Shown here in pieces: positions 15,927 to 22,577 of a stretch of 30,457 nt of DNA; the first letter of the stretch is position 1, and each line of letters opens with the position of its first letter. The translations under genes and the position numbers were made by a program. The notes under the pieces were generated by a model, which ran no database searches, was not told where the DNA came from, and saw nothing but the letters and a program-made list of their open reading frames with translations. The DNA is taken from assembly GCA_945896935.1 (NCBI GenBank), contig CAMDER010000003.1:1-30457 (forward strand), written 5' to 3'. This DNA is from Bifidobacterium breve. GTDB lineage: Bacteria; Actinomycetota; Acidimicrobiia; Acidimicrobiales; Ilumatobacteraceae.

Positions 15927-16103
15927 ATGTTAGAGAGTGGATTGTGCCCAAGCTGCAATGTATACATCGGTACCGAATCGCGAAGATCATGTCCAAATTG
16001 CGGGGACGATTTTGAGTCTGGCGAAGGATATGGCTCCGACTCTGATGATGACTCTGATGATGAATTAGACGACGACGATCGCGATGATGACGACGATCTG
16101 TGA
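15927..16103 (+). CDS. Small zinc-ribbon protein with polyacidic tail, 58 residues
   Basis: The ATG at 15927 follows a strong ribosome site (GAGGAGAG, 3 bases upstream), which is notable here because many neighbours lack one. The N-terminal half carries two CxxC knuckles: Cys7-P-S-Cys10 and Cys22-P-N-Cys25, separated by 11 residues ('NVYIGTESRRS'), a typical zinc-ribbon layout. From residue 27 the protein is almost entirely Asp, Glu, Ser and Gly, ending in a run of Asp. No family name comes to mind. Such a shape could bind a basic protein, RNA polymerase or a ribosomal component, but this is speculation. It lies just upstream of the rRNA methyltransferase gene, with 15 bases between. Confidence 0.75.
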   Translation: MLESGLCPSCNVYIGTESRRSCPNCGDDFESGEGYGSDSDDDSDDELDDDDRDDDDDL

Positions 16104-16105
16104 GA

Positions 16106-16111
16106 TACCGT
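16106..16111 (+). promoter_or_regulatory. -10 box (TACCGT) of the leaderless rRNA methyltransferase gene
   Basis: TACCGT begins 2 bases after the zinc-ribbon stop codon and lies 7 nt before the GTG at 16119. The methyltransferase gene has no Shine-Dalgarno sequence, so a leaderless GTG-started mRNA is likely. Confidence 0.5.
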
Positions 16112-16118
16112 TACATGA

Positions 16119-17396
16119 GTGTCAGAAGTCGAACAACGCGCGCCAGGTTTTGTCGATGCCGCAGTTCTTCCTCAGTCGTCTGAGGCACGCATCGCAGTAC
16201 GGGTGAGTCGACCCGGACTTCGTGCGATCCGCTCGGGTAGTCCGTGGTTGTTTGATCAAGCAGTTGAATCGCATAAACCAGCGGGCACTAGCGGCGACTT
16301 GGCAGTGGTCTTCGACGACAATCGTCGTTTTGCGGCAATCGGACTGTGGGACCCTGAATCACCGATCAGGGTCAAGGTGTTGCATGTGGGTAAGCCAGTC
16401 ACGATTGACGATGACTGGTGGCGAAACAAAATGCAACAGGCGTTAGATGTCCGCCGTGAATTGTTGAGCAACGGATTGACGACGGGTTTTCGTTGGGTAC
16501 ACGGAGAGAATGATGGCTTGCCCGGATTAATCGTCGACCAATATGCGTCGACCGTGGTGATCAAGTTGTACACCGGTGCATGGTTCGTTCATCTGCGCTC
16601 AATTATGAAGGCACTCATTGAAGTTGGCTCAGTTGAACGAGTAGTTATTCGCTTTTCACGTCTAGTGCGTGATGGCGAAACCTACGGCTTGGTCGACGGC
16701 GACACTTTGTATGGCGAGCATCCAACTGGGCCCATCATGTTTTTGGAGAATGGTCTGACTCTTGAAGCAGATGTTGTCTTTGGCCATAAGACTGGACACT
16801 TCTTAGATCAACGCGACAACCGAGCAATTGTGCGCAACTTGGCAAGTGGCCTTCGAGTGCTTGATGTGTTCTCGAGTACTGGTGGTTTCACTTTGTCGGC
16901 CGCTGCCGGTGGGGCGAAGTCGGTACACATGGTAGATGTCAGCGCGCCTGCTCTTGCCACAGCTCATCGCAATCTTGGGCACAACAAAGCAATTGCTTCA
17001 ATCGTCGCGTGCAAGGTGACTGATGTTCGAGGTGATGCCTTCGCAGTTCTTGAAGACATGGTTGAACGGGGCGAGCAATTCGATGTCGTCATTTTGGATC
17101 CGCCATCGTTTGCGCAAAACCAGGCATCAATCTTGCGGGCCTTGAGTTCGTATGAACGACTGGCTCGTCTTGGTTTGCGACTCACTGCACCAGGCGGAAC
17201 TTTGTTGCAAGCATCATGTTCGAGTCGAGTAAACATTGACGAACTAGCCGACGCCGCATATCTGGCAGCTCGAACCGCCCAAGTTGATATTGATGAATTT
17301 AAACGTACCGAACACGCGGTTGATCACCCGATCGGTTTTGAATTCGGCGCCTACTTAAAGGCGATCTACTACAAGGTCACGCCGTACAGCGACTAA
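16119..17396 (+). CDS. rlmI: 23S rRNA (cytosine-C5) methyltransferase, RlmI family
   Basis: This 425-residue protein matches the RlmI/YccW group, which methylates a cytosine of 23S rRNA at C5. After about 30 residues comes a PUA-like RNA-binding region ('VSRPGLRAIRSGSPWLFDQAV', roughly 28-100), then a central domain containing 'RWVHGENDGLPGLIVDQY'. The SAM-binding fold follows with motif I 'LDVFSSTGGFTLSAAAGG' (about 247-264), motif IV 'ILDPPSFAQNQ' (Asp327) and 'LQASCSSRVN' with Cys367, the likely catalytic cysteine. Length is close to the family norm (about 400). The GTG start is supported by the box at 16106. It is convergent with mrp across a hairpin. Confidence 0.9.
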   Translation: MSEVEQRAPGFVDAAVLPQSSEARIAVRVSRPGLRAIRSGSPWLFDQAVESHKPAGTSGDLAVVFDDNRRFAAIGLWDPESPIRVKVLHVGKPVTIDDDWWRNKMQQALDVRRELLSNGLTTGFRWVHGENDGLPGLIVDQYASTVVIKLYTGAWFVHLRSIMKALIEVGSVERVVIRFSRLVRDGETYGLVDGDTLYGEHPTGPIMFLENGLTLEADVVFGHKTGHFLDQRDNRAIVRNLASGLRVLDVFSSTGGFTLSAAAGGAKSVHMVDVSAPALATAHRNLGHNKAIASIVACKVTDVRGDAFAVLEDMVERGEQFDVVILDPPSFAQNQASILRALSSYERLARLGLRLTAPGGTLLQASCSSRVNIDELADAAYLAARTAQVDIDEFKRTEHAVDHPIGFEFGAYLKAIYYKVTPYSD

Positions 17397-17398
17397 TT

Positions 17399-17457
17399 CT
17401 GTGATTCTGGTGTCGATTGAGTTGGTATAGCCAAGTAAAACGACACCAGAAACACAG
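17399..17457. terminator. Long hairpin between convergent rlmI and mrp
   Basis: The arms 17399-17415 and 17441-17457 pair over 17 bp with one mismatch. The 25-base loop contains a small TTGG-tatag-CCAA hairpin. The structure fills almost the whole gap between the two stop codons and probably serves both genes as a bidirectional terminator. Confidence 0.65.
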
Positions 17458-18603
17458 TTAGCCGTTGACTTTGAGGAACTTGCTGAACTTCTTACGGGGC
17501 TTGTTGTCGGCCGCAATCACGCGGGCCATGTCGTGGAAGATTTTGCCAGCTTCGCTTTCGGGAGCAATCGCCGCGATTGGGTGACCATCGTCGCCACCTT
17601 CACGTAATTCCTGAATGAGTGGCAACTGTCCAAGTAGAGGGACGTTCAATTCAGTTGCAAGTTCTTGACCGCCACCGCTACCAAACAATTCATAGCGCTT
17701 GCCATCATCACCTGTGAACCACGACATGTTTTCGATGACACCTTTGACGGGCAATCCAACTTTGGTTGCCATGGCTGCTGACAAGCGAGCAACTTTTTGC
17801 GCTGCTTGCTGTGGCGTCGTCACGACGTATACCTCGCCCTTGGGCAAGTACTGACTGAGGCTCAACGCAATATCGCCAGTGCCTGGTGGCATGTCGATCA
17901 GCAAGAAGTCGGGTTCATCCCAAAAGACATCAGTTAAGAATTGTTCAAGAGCCTTGTGCAACATTGGTCCGCGCCAAACAACTGCTTGCCCTTCGGGAAC
18001 GAAGTAACCAATTGAAATGCAACGAACTCCATAAGCCTCTGATGGCAACAACATGCGATCGATCGCAACCGGATCGTTGTTTGCACCAAGCATGCGTGGA
18101 ATTGAGTAACCGTAGATGTCGGCATCAAGTACACCGACACTGTGTCCTTGTGCTGCAAGTGCAACGGCAAGGTTGGTCGTGACGCTGCTTTTACCGACGC
18201 CACCTTTTCCAGATGAAATCAAAAGCGGACGCGTCTTGTTGTCGGGATTGGCAAACGGAATCGCCCGACCTTCGGCGTGACCATGCGCCTGACCTTGGCC
18301 GGCGGTTGAGCCAGGGTCGCCATGCAACTTCATGCGCAACTCTTCGCGCTCTTGATCAGTCATCACCGTGAAATCGAGATTGACGTTTGTGACTCCGGCG
18401 AGGGGGGCAACGGCGCCCTTGACCCGACTGGTGATTTCGTTGCGCAACGGGCAACCAGCCACAGTGAGAGCAATCAAAATCGAGACGTTTCCGCCATCAA
18501 TTTGTACATCTCGAAGCATGCCGAGGTCGACAATTGAACGATGGAGTTCGGGGTCTTCGACTGGGCGAAGGGCTTCAACGACTTGTTCATTGGTGACAGA
18601 CAC
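17458..18603 (-). CDS. mrp: Mrp/ApbC family iron-sulfur cluster carrier ATPase
   Basis: This 381-residue protein has an N-terminal MIP18/DUF59 domain (1-80; conserved Cys51 in 'VAGCPLRNE'), a Gly/His-rich linker (about 94-115) and a ParA/MinD-like P-loop ATPase. The deviant Walker A 'GKGGVGKS' is at 132-139, and 'DADIYGYSIPRMLG' and 'IDMPPGTGDIALS' (236-248) follow. Mrp proteins bind and transfer Fe-S clusters. The classical CxxC is absent: the segment after 'ENMSWF' reads 'TGDDGKRYELFG', a form I associate with actinobacterial members, so cluster binding may involve other residues. The GTG start at 18603 has GGGAG 9 bases upstream. It is divergent from a SufR-like regulator, with tandem repeats between. 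Confidence 0.92.
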   Translation of the reverse strand: MSVTNEQVVEALRPVEDPELHRSIVDLGMLRDVQIDGGNVSILIALTVAGCPLRNEITSRVKGAVAPLAGVTNVNLDFTVMTDQEREELRMKLHGDPGSTAGQGQAHGHAEGRAIPFANPDNKTRPLLISSGKGGVGKSSVTTNLAVALAAQGHSVGVLDADIYGYSIPRMLGANNDPVAIDRMLLPSEAYGVRCISIGYFVPEGQAVVWRGPMLHKALEQFLTDVFWDEPDFLLIDMPPGTGDIALSLSQYLPKGEVYVVTTPQQAAQKVARLSAAMATKVGLPVKGVIENMSWFTGDDGKRYELFGSGGGQELATELNVPLLGQLPLIQELREGGDDGHPIAAIAPESEAGKIFHDMARVIAADNKPRKKFSKFLKVNG

Positions 18604-18622
18604 GGGTGGGGGCTCCCTACTT

Positions 18623-18682
18623 CAGAATTTGCGCCAGAATTTGCGCCAGAACTTGCACGATAACTTGCACGATAATTTGCAC
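18623..18682. repeat. Five 12-bp tandem repeats in the mrp/regulator promoter region
   Basis: Five consecutive 12-bp units, 18623-18634 through 18671-18682, fit [CG]A[GT]AA[CT]TTGC[AG]C. They form a graded series: two CAGAATTTGCGC, one CAGAACTTGCAC, one GATAACTTGCAC, one GATAATTTGCAC. They sit between the divergent start codons and just upstream of the TATAAT box. They could be a regulator-binding array or a slippage-prone repeat. Confidence 0.9.
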
Positions 18683-18692
18683 TACAGCAATA

Positions 18693-18703
18693 GGTATAAT
18701 ACC
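18693..18703. promoter_or_regulatory. Palindromic TATAAT -10 box (GGTATAATACC)
   Basis: The perfect 11-bp palindrome contains a consensus TATAAT (18695-18700) 6 nt before the GTG at 18707, so the regulator mRNA would be leaderless. The opposite strand reads TATTAT and could serve mrp, whose leader would then carry the tandem repeats. A protein bound here would cover both promoters. Confidence 0.6.
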
Positions 18704-18706
18704 CGA

Positions 18707-19459
18707 GTGCCTTCTATTCGCCCTCTCCAGACTTCAGGTCACGGGTCACCGTCAACGGCGACCGGCGGATTCGCGGCGTCTGTCACGGCTATTACGAACG
18801 CTTTTGGCGACCCCACTCGGCGAGCTATCTATTTGTACGTCCGAGGTGTTGACGAAGGTGTCACGGCTGCTGAGGTGGCCTCTGAGTTTGAACTGCACCC
18901 CAACGTGGCGCGACACCACCTCGACAAGTTGGCGGCAGGCAGTTATGTCGACGTCGCAGTCGTTCGCCCACCAGGTGGTGGTGCTGGCCGACCTTCAAAG
19001 CGATATTCGGCAGCGGCTGAATTACCGATGAGCGAGTTTCCGGTTCGAAGCGACGATCTGGTGCTCAGTTTGCTCGGCAAGACGCTTGCGCTTTTGCCGA
19101 CCGAACAGGCCGAAGTGATTGCCGAACAAGTTGGCCAAGAATACGGACGGGCCATGGCGGCCGCCCTCACAGACACCGATCTTGAGGCAGGCCAGCGCAG
19201 TCTTCGCTCGGCCATGCAGGCTGTGGCCGATGCGCTGACTGCTCACGGTTTCGCTGCGCATACCGAAAAGCGCAACAACCAATTGCAAATCATTAATAAC
19301 CACTGTCCTTTTGGTGATGTCGCGATTGAACATCCAGTTATTTGTGCTGTCGACCGAGGCATGGTGAAGGGGATGTTGAGCGCGCTTTATGGCGATGCCG
19401 ATGTGTCAACTATGGAATCCTTGGCGCAGGGCAATACTTTTTGCGCCACTGCCGTCTGA
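18707..19459 (+). CDS. SufR-like winged-helix transcriptional regulator with C-terminal cysteines
   Basis: This 250-residue protein has an N-terminal winged helix (about 30-105): 'AFGDPTRRAIYLYVR', recognition region 'VASEFELHPNVARHHLDKL', and wing 'PGGGAGRPSKRY'. The C-terminal domain ends with Cys200 in 'NNHCPFGDVA', Cys213 in 'HPVICAVDRGMVKGML' and Cys246 in 'GNTFCATAV'. The C-X12-C-X32-C spacing resembles SufR-type regulators, which sense iron-sulfur clusters through C-terminal cysteines and repress suf genes. That reading fits its position divergent from mrp. The start at GTG 18707 is chosen from the TATAAT box 6 nt upstream; the open frame reaches back to 18368 but runs antisense to mrp and through the repeats. 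Fe-S sensing is inferred. Confidence 0.85.
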   Translation: MPSIRPLQTSGHGSPSTATGGFAASVTAITNAFGDPTRRAIYLYVRGVDEGVTAAEVASEFELHPNVARHHLDKLAAGSYVDVAVVRPPGGGAGRPSKRYSAAAELPMSEFPVRSDDLVLSLLGKTLALLPTEQAEVIAEQVGQEYGRAMAAALTDTDLEAGQRSLRSAMQAVADALTAHGFAAHTEKRNNQLQIINNHCPFGDVAIEHPVICAVDRGMVKGMLSALYGDADVSTMESLAQGNTFCATAV

Positions 19460-19500
19460 GTTCGAACCCGTTGGGGCGGTAGCGTCTCATCTACGTAGTT

Positions 19501-19516
19501 GGCAGCAGAATCTGCC
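19501..19516 (+). promoter_or_regulatory. Small hairpin upstream of the DUF3107 gene
   Basis: GGCAG-CAGAAT-CTGCC forms a 5-bp stem 42 bases after the regulator stop and 26 bases before the GTG of the DUF3107 gene. It may be part of a weak terminator or of the leader; no T-run follows. Confidence 0.25.
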
Positions 19517-19542
19517 CACATCGATTTAACAGGAGGCATTTC

Positions 19543-19773
19543 GTGGACATTCGTATCGGCGTTACCCAAGCAGCTCGAGAGATTTCATTAGAGCAGGCTG
19601 ATGACGAACGCGATGCCACCAAAGCCAAGGTTGAAGCAGCCTTGTCAGGTGCCGTCGACGTGTTGTGGCTTGTTGACAAAAAGGGTCGCACTGTCGGCGT
19701 GCCGGCTGCCAAAATCGCCTATGTCGAAATCGGATCGGTCGAAGGAGATCGCCGCATCGGCTTCGGCGGATGA
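19543..19773 (+). CDS. DUF3107 family protein
   Basis: This 76-residue protein matches the small actinobacterial DUF3107 family (M. tuberculosis TB9.4-like, from memory). It begins 'MDIRIGVTQAAREISLE', has a central helix 'ERDATKAKVEAALSG', and a beta-rich end 'LWLVDKKGRTVGVPAAKIAYVEIG'. No catalytic or metal-binding residues are apparent. The GTG start follows an ideal ribosome site AGGAGG 6 bases upstream, the strongest in the window, which suggests high expression. Its role is unknown. It is followed by the PdtaS-like kinase gene after 85 bases. Confidence 0.88.
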   Translation: MDIRIGVTQAAREISLEQADDERDATKAKVEAALSGAVDVLWLVDKKGRTVGVPAAKIAYVEIGSVEGDRRIGFGG

Positions 19774-19797
19774 TCATTCTTGACCCGCCATATCGTT

Positions 19798-19823
19798 GGG
19801 TATGACGGATCTAGGGGTATGAC
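19798..19823 (+). repeat. Direct repeat GGGTATGAC x2 upstream of the kinase gene
   Basis: GGGTATGAC occurs at 19798-19806 and 19815-19823, a 17-base period, in the gap between the DUF3107 and kinase genes. A TTGACC lies just upstream (19780-19785). The repeats may be a regulator site or overlapping -10 elements. Confidence 0.4.
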
Positions 19824-19858
19824 TTAGCGCAGGTCGGTTTTCGGGCAGACTCGTAGGT

Positions 19859-21340
19859 ATGGCAACACTTGCCGAACTACTTCGCCAACACACTGAAATT
19901 TCCAAAGACGACAGCGCTCATCTGCAGCAGTTGATCGGCGAATGGGGCATGCTCGCTGACTTGTGTTTCGCCGACATGATCTTGTACTTGCGCAATCTCG
20001 AGGGTGATTGGATCGTTGGGGCTCAAGTGCGACCGGCTACTGGTCAAACTATTTATCGCACTGACTTAGTTGAGTCTCTAGCCAATCCAGCTGAATCGGA
20101 GTTACTTGATCAGGCAATGTCGTCAGGTGCGATTAGTGAAGCCGAATTGCACAAGCACGAGATGTTTGATTCGGTGCATGTGCTGGCGATCCCAGTGCGA
20201 GGTGCTGATGGTCCCGTTGCTGTCTTGACTCGCGAGTGGTCGTCGAAGACCAGTCGTCAACCTGGCGAACTTGAACGTACGTACTTGTCGATCTTTCAGC
20301 GAATTGCCGAAATGATTACCGAAGGAACTTTCCCGTTCCCTGGTCGTGCCGCCGACTTGAGTGCCGCTCCACGCGTTGGCGACGGCGCAGTTGTACTGGA
20401 TGAAAATGCCATCATTCGTTACGCATCTCCAAACGCAGTTTCGGCTCTTCACCGTGTGGGAATCACCGCAAATGTTGTCGGTCAATCGTTAAGCGAACTC
20501 GGATTCGCTGACAGTCCAGTGCGTCAGGCTTTTGAACGGTTTGAACCAGTCATTGAAGAATTCGATCAAACCGGTGACGTGACACTGCTCGTGCGTTGTA
20601 TTCCGATCATTTCAACCGACGTGATTACCGGTGGAATGTTGCTCATTCGTGATGTCACTGAAGTGCGTCGACGTGACCGAATGCTGTTGTCTAAAGATGC
20701 AACTATTCGTGAAATTCACCACCGAGTGAAAAACAACTTGCAAACAATTTCGTCACTATTGCGTTTGCAGGCTCGACGCCTTGAATCTCCTGAAGCAAAG
20801 GCCGCAGTTCAAGAAAGCGTGCGACGCATTCGCACCATCGCGTTGGTGCACGAAACTTTGTCGCGCGAAACTGGTGAAGATGTGGCGTTCATTGAAATCG
20901 TGCGACCACTGATGCGTTTGGCCGAAGAAGGTTTGCAGTCGCCCGATCGCCCGGTGCGATTTATTGTGCAAGGTGATGGCGGCCGTTTGCCAGCAACAAT
21001 CGCAACACCACTTTCAGTTGTACTGACCGAGCTTTTACAAAATGCCGTTGATCATGGGTTCCCCGAGGGAAGCGATGGCGGAACGGTTGTTGTTGAGTTG
21101 GGTGGAGACGATGATGAAATTGCGATCAAAGTCATCAACGATGGTCGCGGGCTTGACCCATCATTTGATCTCAACGGTGCGACCGGCCTTGGATTGTCAA
21201 TCGTGCGCACCTTGGTGACGACTGAACTCAATGGTTCAATTTCAATCCGTGCTGGTGCTCCAGAAGATTTTGTCGCTGTAGGTATCGAAGCCCATCGACG
21301 CGGCGATGGCACTGTGGTTGATTTGCGCTTGCCGCGCTAG
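19859..21340 (+). CDS. pdtaS: PdtaS-like sensor histidine kinase (HisKA_2)
   Basis: This 493-residue soluble kinase has an N-terminal GAF-like region (about 1-150), a PAS-like region (about 165-270), a HisKA_2 dimerisation domain with 'EIHHRVKNNLQTISSLLRLQ' (phospho-acceptor probably His288) and a C-terminal HATPase domain (N-box 'ELLQNAVDHGFP', G1 'NDGRGLDPSF', G2 'GATGLGLSIV'). It has no transmembrane segment. This is the architecture of mycobacterial PdtaS, which signals to the ANTAR RNA-binding regulator PdtaR; no pdtaR is visible here. It is convergent with a WhiB gene, the arrangement I recall for Rv3220c and whiB1. A CAGACT box lies 7 nt before the ATG, and there is no good ribosome site, so it may be leaderless. 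Confidence 0.9.
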   Translation: MATLAELLRQHTEISKDDSAHLQQLIGEWGMLADLCFADMILYLRNLEGDWIVGAQVRPATGQTIYRTDLVESLANPAESELLDQAMSSGAISEAELHKHEMFDSVHVLAIPVRGADGPVAVLTREWSSKTSRQPGELERTYLSIFQRIAEMITEGTFPFPGRAADLSAAPRVGDGAVVLDENAIIRYASPNAVSALHRVGITANVVGQSLSELGFADSPVRQAFERFEPVIEEFDQTGDVTLLVRCIPIISTDVITGGMLLIRDVTEVRRRDRMLLSKDATIREIHHRVKNNLQTISSLLRLQARRLESPEAKAAVQESVRRIRTIALVHETLSRETGEDVAFIEIVRPLMRLAEEGLQSPDRPVRFIVQGDGGRLPATIATPLSVVLTELLQNAVDHGFPEGSDGGTVVVELGGDDDEIAIKVINDGRGLDPSFDLNGATGLGLSIVRTLVTTELNGSISIRAGAPEDFVAVGIEAHRRGDGTVVDLRLPR

Positions 21341-21351
21341 TTCAACAATTT

Positions 21352-21669
21352 TTAGGAAGCGAACGAACGTGCGGCCAACTGGGCGGCACGATTTCGAGCA
21401 GCAATCATGCGACGAATATCGCGGCGCTCTTCTTCGGAGGTTCCTCCCCAGACACCAGAGTCTTGGTTAGTTTCAAGTGCAAATTCAAGACAACTCACTT
21501 GAACTGTGCATTCATTGCAGACCTGCTTGGCGCGGTCAATCTGAAGAAGGGCTTGGCCGGTGGTGCCGATTGGGAAAAACAAATCGGGATCGGTGTCACG
21601 GCAGACGGCTTCGTCGCGCCACGAATAATCGGCGGAACCAAGGGCAAGTGAAGAGGCAAGGATTGACAC
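21352..21669 (-). CDS. whiB1: WhiB-family iron-sulfur transcriptional regulator (WhiB1-like)
   Basis: This 105-residue protein carries the four cysteines that bind a [4Fe-4S] cluster: Cys23 ('AVCRDTDPDLFFP'), Cys51, Cys54 and Cys60 ('VCNECTVQVSC'). Then come the 'SGVWGG' turn (71-76) and a basic C-terminal end ('RRDIRRMIAARNRAA'). WhiB1 proteins bind the sigma-A/RNA polymerase complex and respond to nitric oxide. I chose the GTG at 21669, preceded by GGAG, because conserved sequence starts soon after; the open frame extends to 21927 but would overlap the divergent gene. WhiB1 rather than another WhiB is suggested by size and by the adjacent PdtaS-like gene. The long leader holds a hairpin and promoter-region repeats. 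Confidence 0.88.
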   Translation of the reverse strand: MSILASSLALGSADYSWRDEAVCRDTDPDLFFPIGTTGQALLQIDRAKQVCNECTVQVSCLEFALETNQDSGVWGGTSEEERRDIRRMIAARNRAAQLAARSFAS

Positions 21670-21701
21670 GGTGTGCTCCAGGCAAGTAGGGGTTGAGGGG
21701 G

Positions 21702-21720
21702 AGTTCTCCTGATGAGAACT
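21702..21720 (-). promoter_or_regulatory. Hairpin in the whiB leader
   Basis: AGTTCTC-CTGAT-GAGAACT forms a 7-bp perfect stem with a 5-base loop, 33 bases before the whiB start codon. It may act in the mRNA leader or be a dimer binding site. Confidence 0.4.
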
Positions 21721-21786
21721 TGGTGGATTAACTGACTGTGCAAGGTTGGCAAACAACTGGTGAACACGCAAGGGGTCGGGTCTAAG

Positions 21787-21815
21787 TTTTTTGTCACATG
21801 GCAAATTTTTTGTCA
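21787..21815. repeat. Direct repeat TGACAAAAAA x2 in the whiB upstream region
   Basis: Read on the minus strand, TGACAAAAAA occurs twice with a 19-bp period (plus-strand TTTTTTGTCA at 21787-21796 and 21806-21815). The outer copy is part of a perfect TTGACA. This may combine a -35 element with an activator or repressor site placed about two helical turns apart. Confidence 0.5.
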
Positions 21816-21869
21816 AGAGAAAGAAAAATAAATGTGCTGGTTGGTGTGTAATCAGAGTTAACTCAAGGT

Positions 21870-22577
21870 ATGGGAATTCAAGTACTCGCTCATCGAGGAG
21901 CCTCGGCCGCCGAGAAGGAAAACACAATTTCTGCCTTTAAACGTGCGGTTTCAATGGGTTCTGATGCGGCCGAACTCGATGTTCGCCGAACTCTTGATGG
22001 CGTTTTGGTCGTACATCACAATGCGACACTCGACGATGGCCAAATCATTTCGCAAGTGAATTATTCGGAATTGCCTGATGATGTTTGCACTCTTGACGAA
22101 GCTCTCGACGCATGTGTTCCGATGTGGGTCAATGTTGAAATTAAGAATGATCCCGAAGAACCAGACTTTGATGTCAGTGAATCAATAGCCGATGAGACGA
22201 TTGCTTGCTTGGTGCGACGTCCCGAAGGTGACGAACGGTGGTTGATCTCGTCTTTCCGGCGAGAAACCATTGATCGTTGTCAGCAATTACGACCGTCTAT
22301 TGCGACGGCATGGCTGACTGTTGGCGTTCGTCCCGAAGAATTTGACGTGGTATTGCTCGGTCTGGTCGAGAGTGGTCATAGTGCATTGCACCCATGGGTC
22401 AACTTTGTGACTCAAGAATCAATCGAGGCTTGTCATCAACACGGGCTTGCAGTCAACACCTGGACGTGTGACGATCCAGTGCGTATGGCCGAACTGATTT
22501 CGTGGGGCATTGACGGAATTTGCACGAATGTTCCCGATGTCGCAATGCGAGTGCGCGATCAATCCTTAAGTGACTGA
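21870..22577 (+). CDS. Glycerophosphodiester phosphodiesterase
   Basis: This 235-residue protein is a GDPD-family TIM barrel that hydrolyses glycerophosphodiesters to glycerol-3-phosphate and an alcohol. Signature residues are in place: 'LAHRGASA' (His8, Arg9), 'AAELDVRRTLDG' (Glu35, Asp37), 'VVHHNATLDD' (His50) and 'WVNVEIK' (Glu90, Lys92). No signal peptide is present, so it is cytoplasmic, unlike secreted GlpQ. TTAACT lies 6 nt before the ATG and no proper ribosome site is seen. Its end overlaps the end of the convergent DAGK-type gene by 19 bases. Together with that lipid kinase and PlsY in this window it points to glycerolipid turnover. Confidence 0.9.
   Translation: MGIQVLAHRGASAAEKENTISAFKRAVSMGSDAAELDVRRTLDGVLVVHHNATLDDGQIISQVNYSELPDDVCTLDEALDACVPMWVNVEIKNDPEEPDFDVSESIADETIACLVRRPEGDERWLISSFRRETIDRCQQLRPSIATAWLTVGVRPEEFDVVLLGLVESGHSALHPWVNFVTQESIEACHQHGLAVNTWTCDDPVRMAELISWGIDGICTNVPDVAMRVRDQSLSD

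Noticed and set aside
18368..18706. N-terminal extension of the SufR-like regulator with NLRQ/NLHD repeats
   Set aside because: It runs antisense to mrp and through the tandem repeats, upstream of a consensus TATAAT box; the conserved domain starts after 18707.
21670..21927. Long N-terminal extension of WhiB
   Set aside because: It would overlap the divergent GDPD gene and cover the promoter region; its composition is not protein-like, and a GTG with GGAG precedes the conserved domain.
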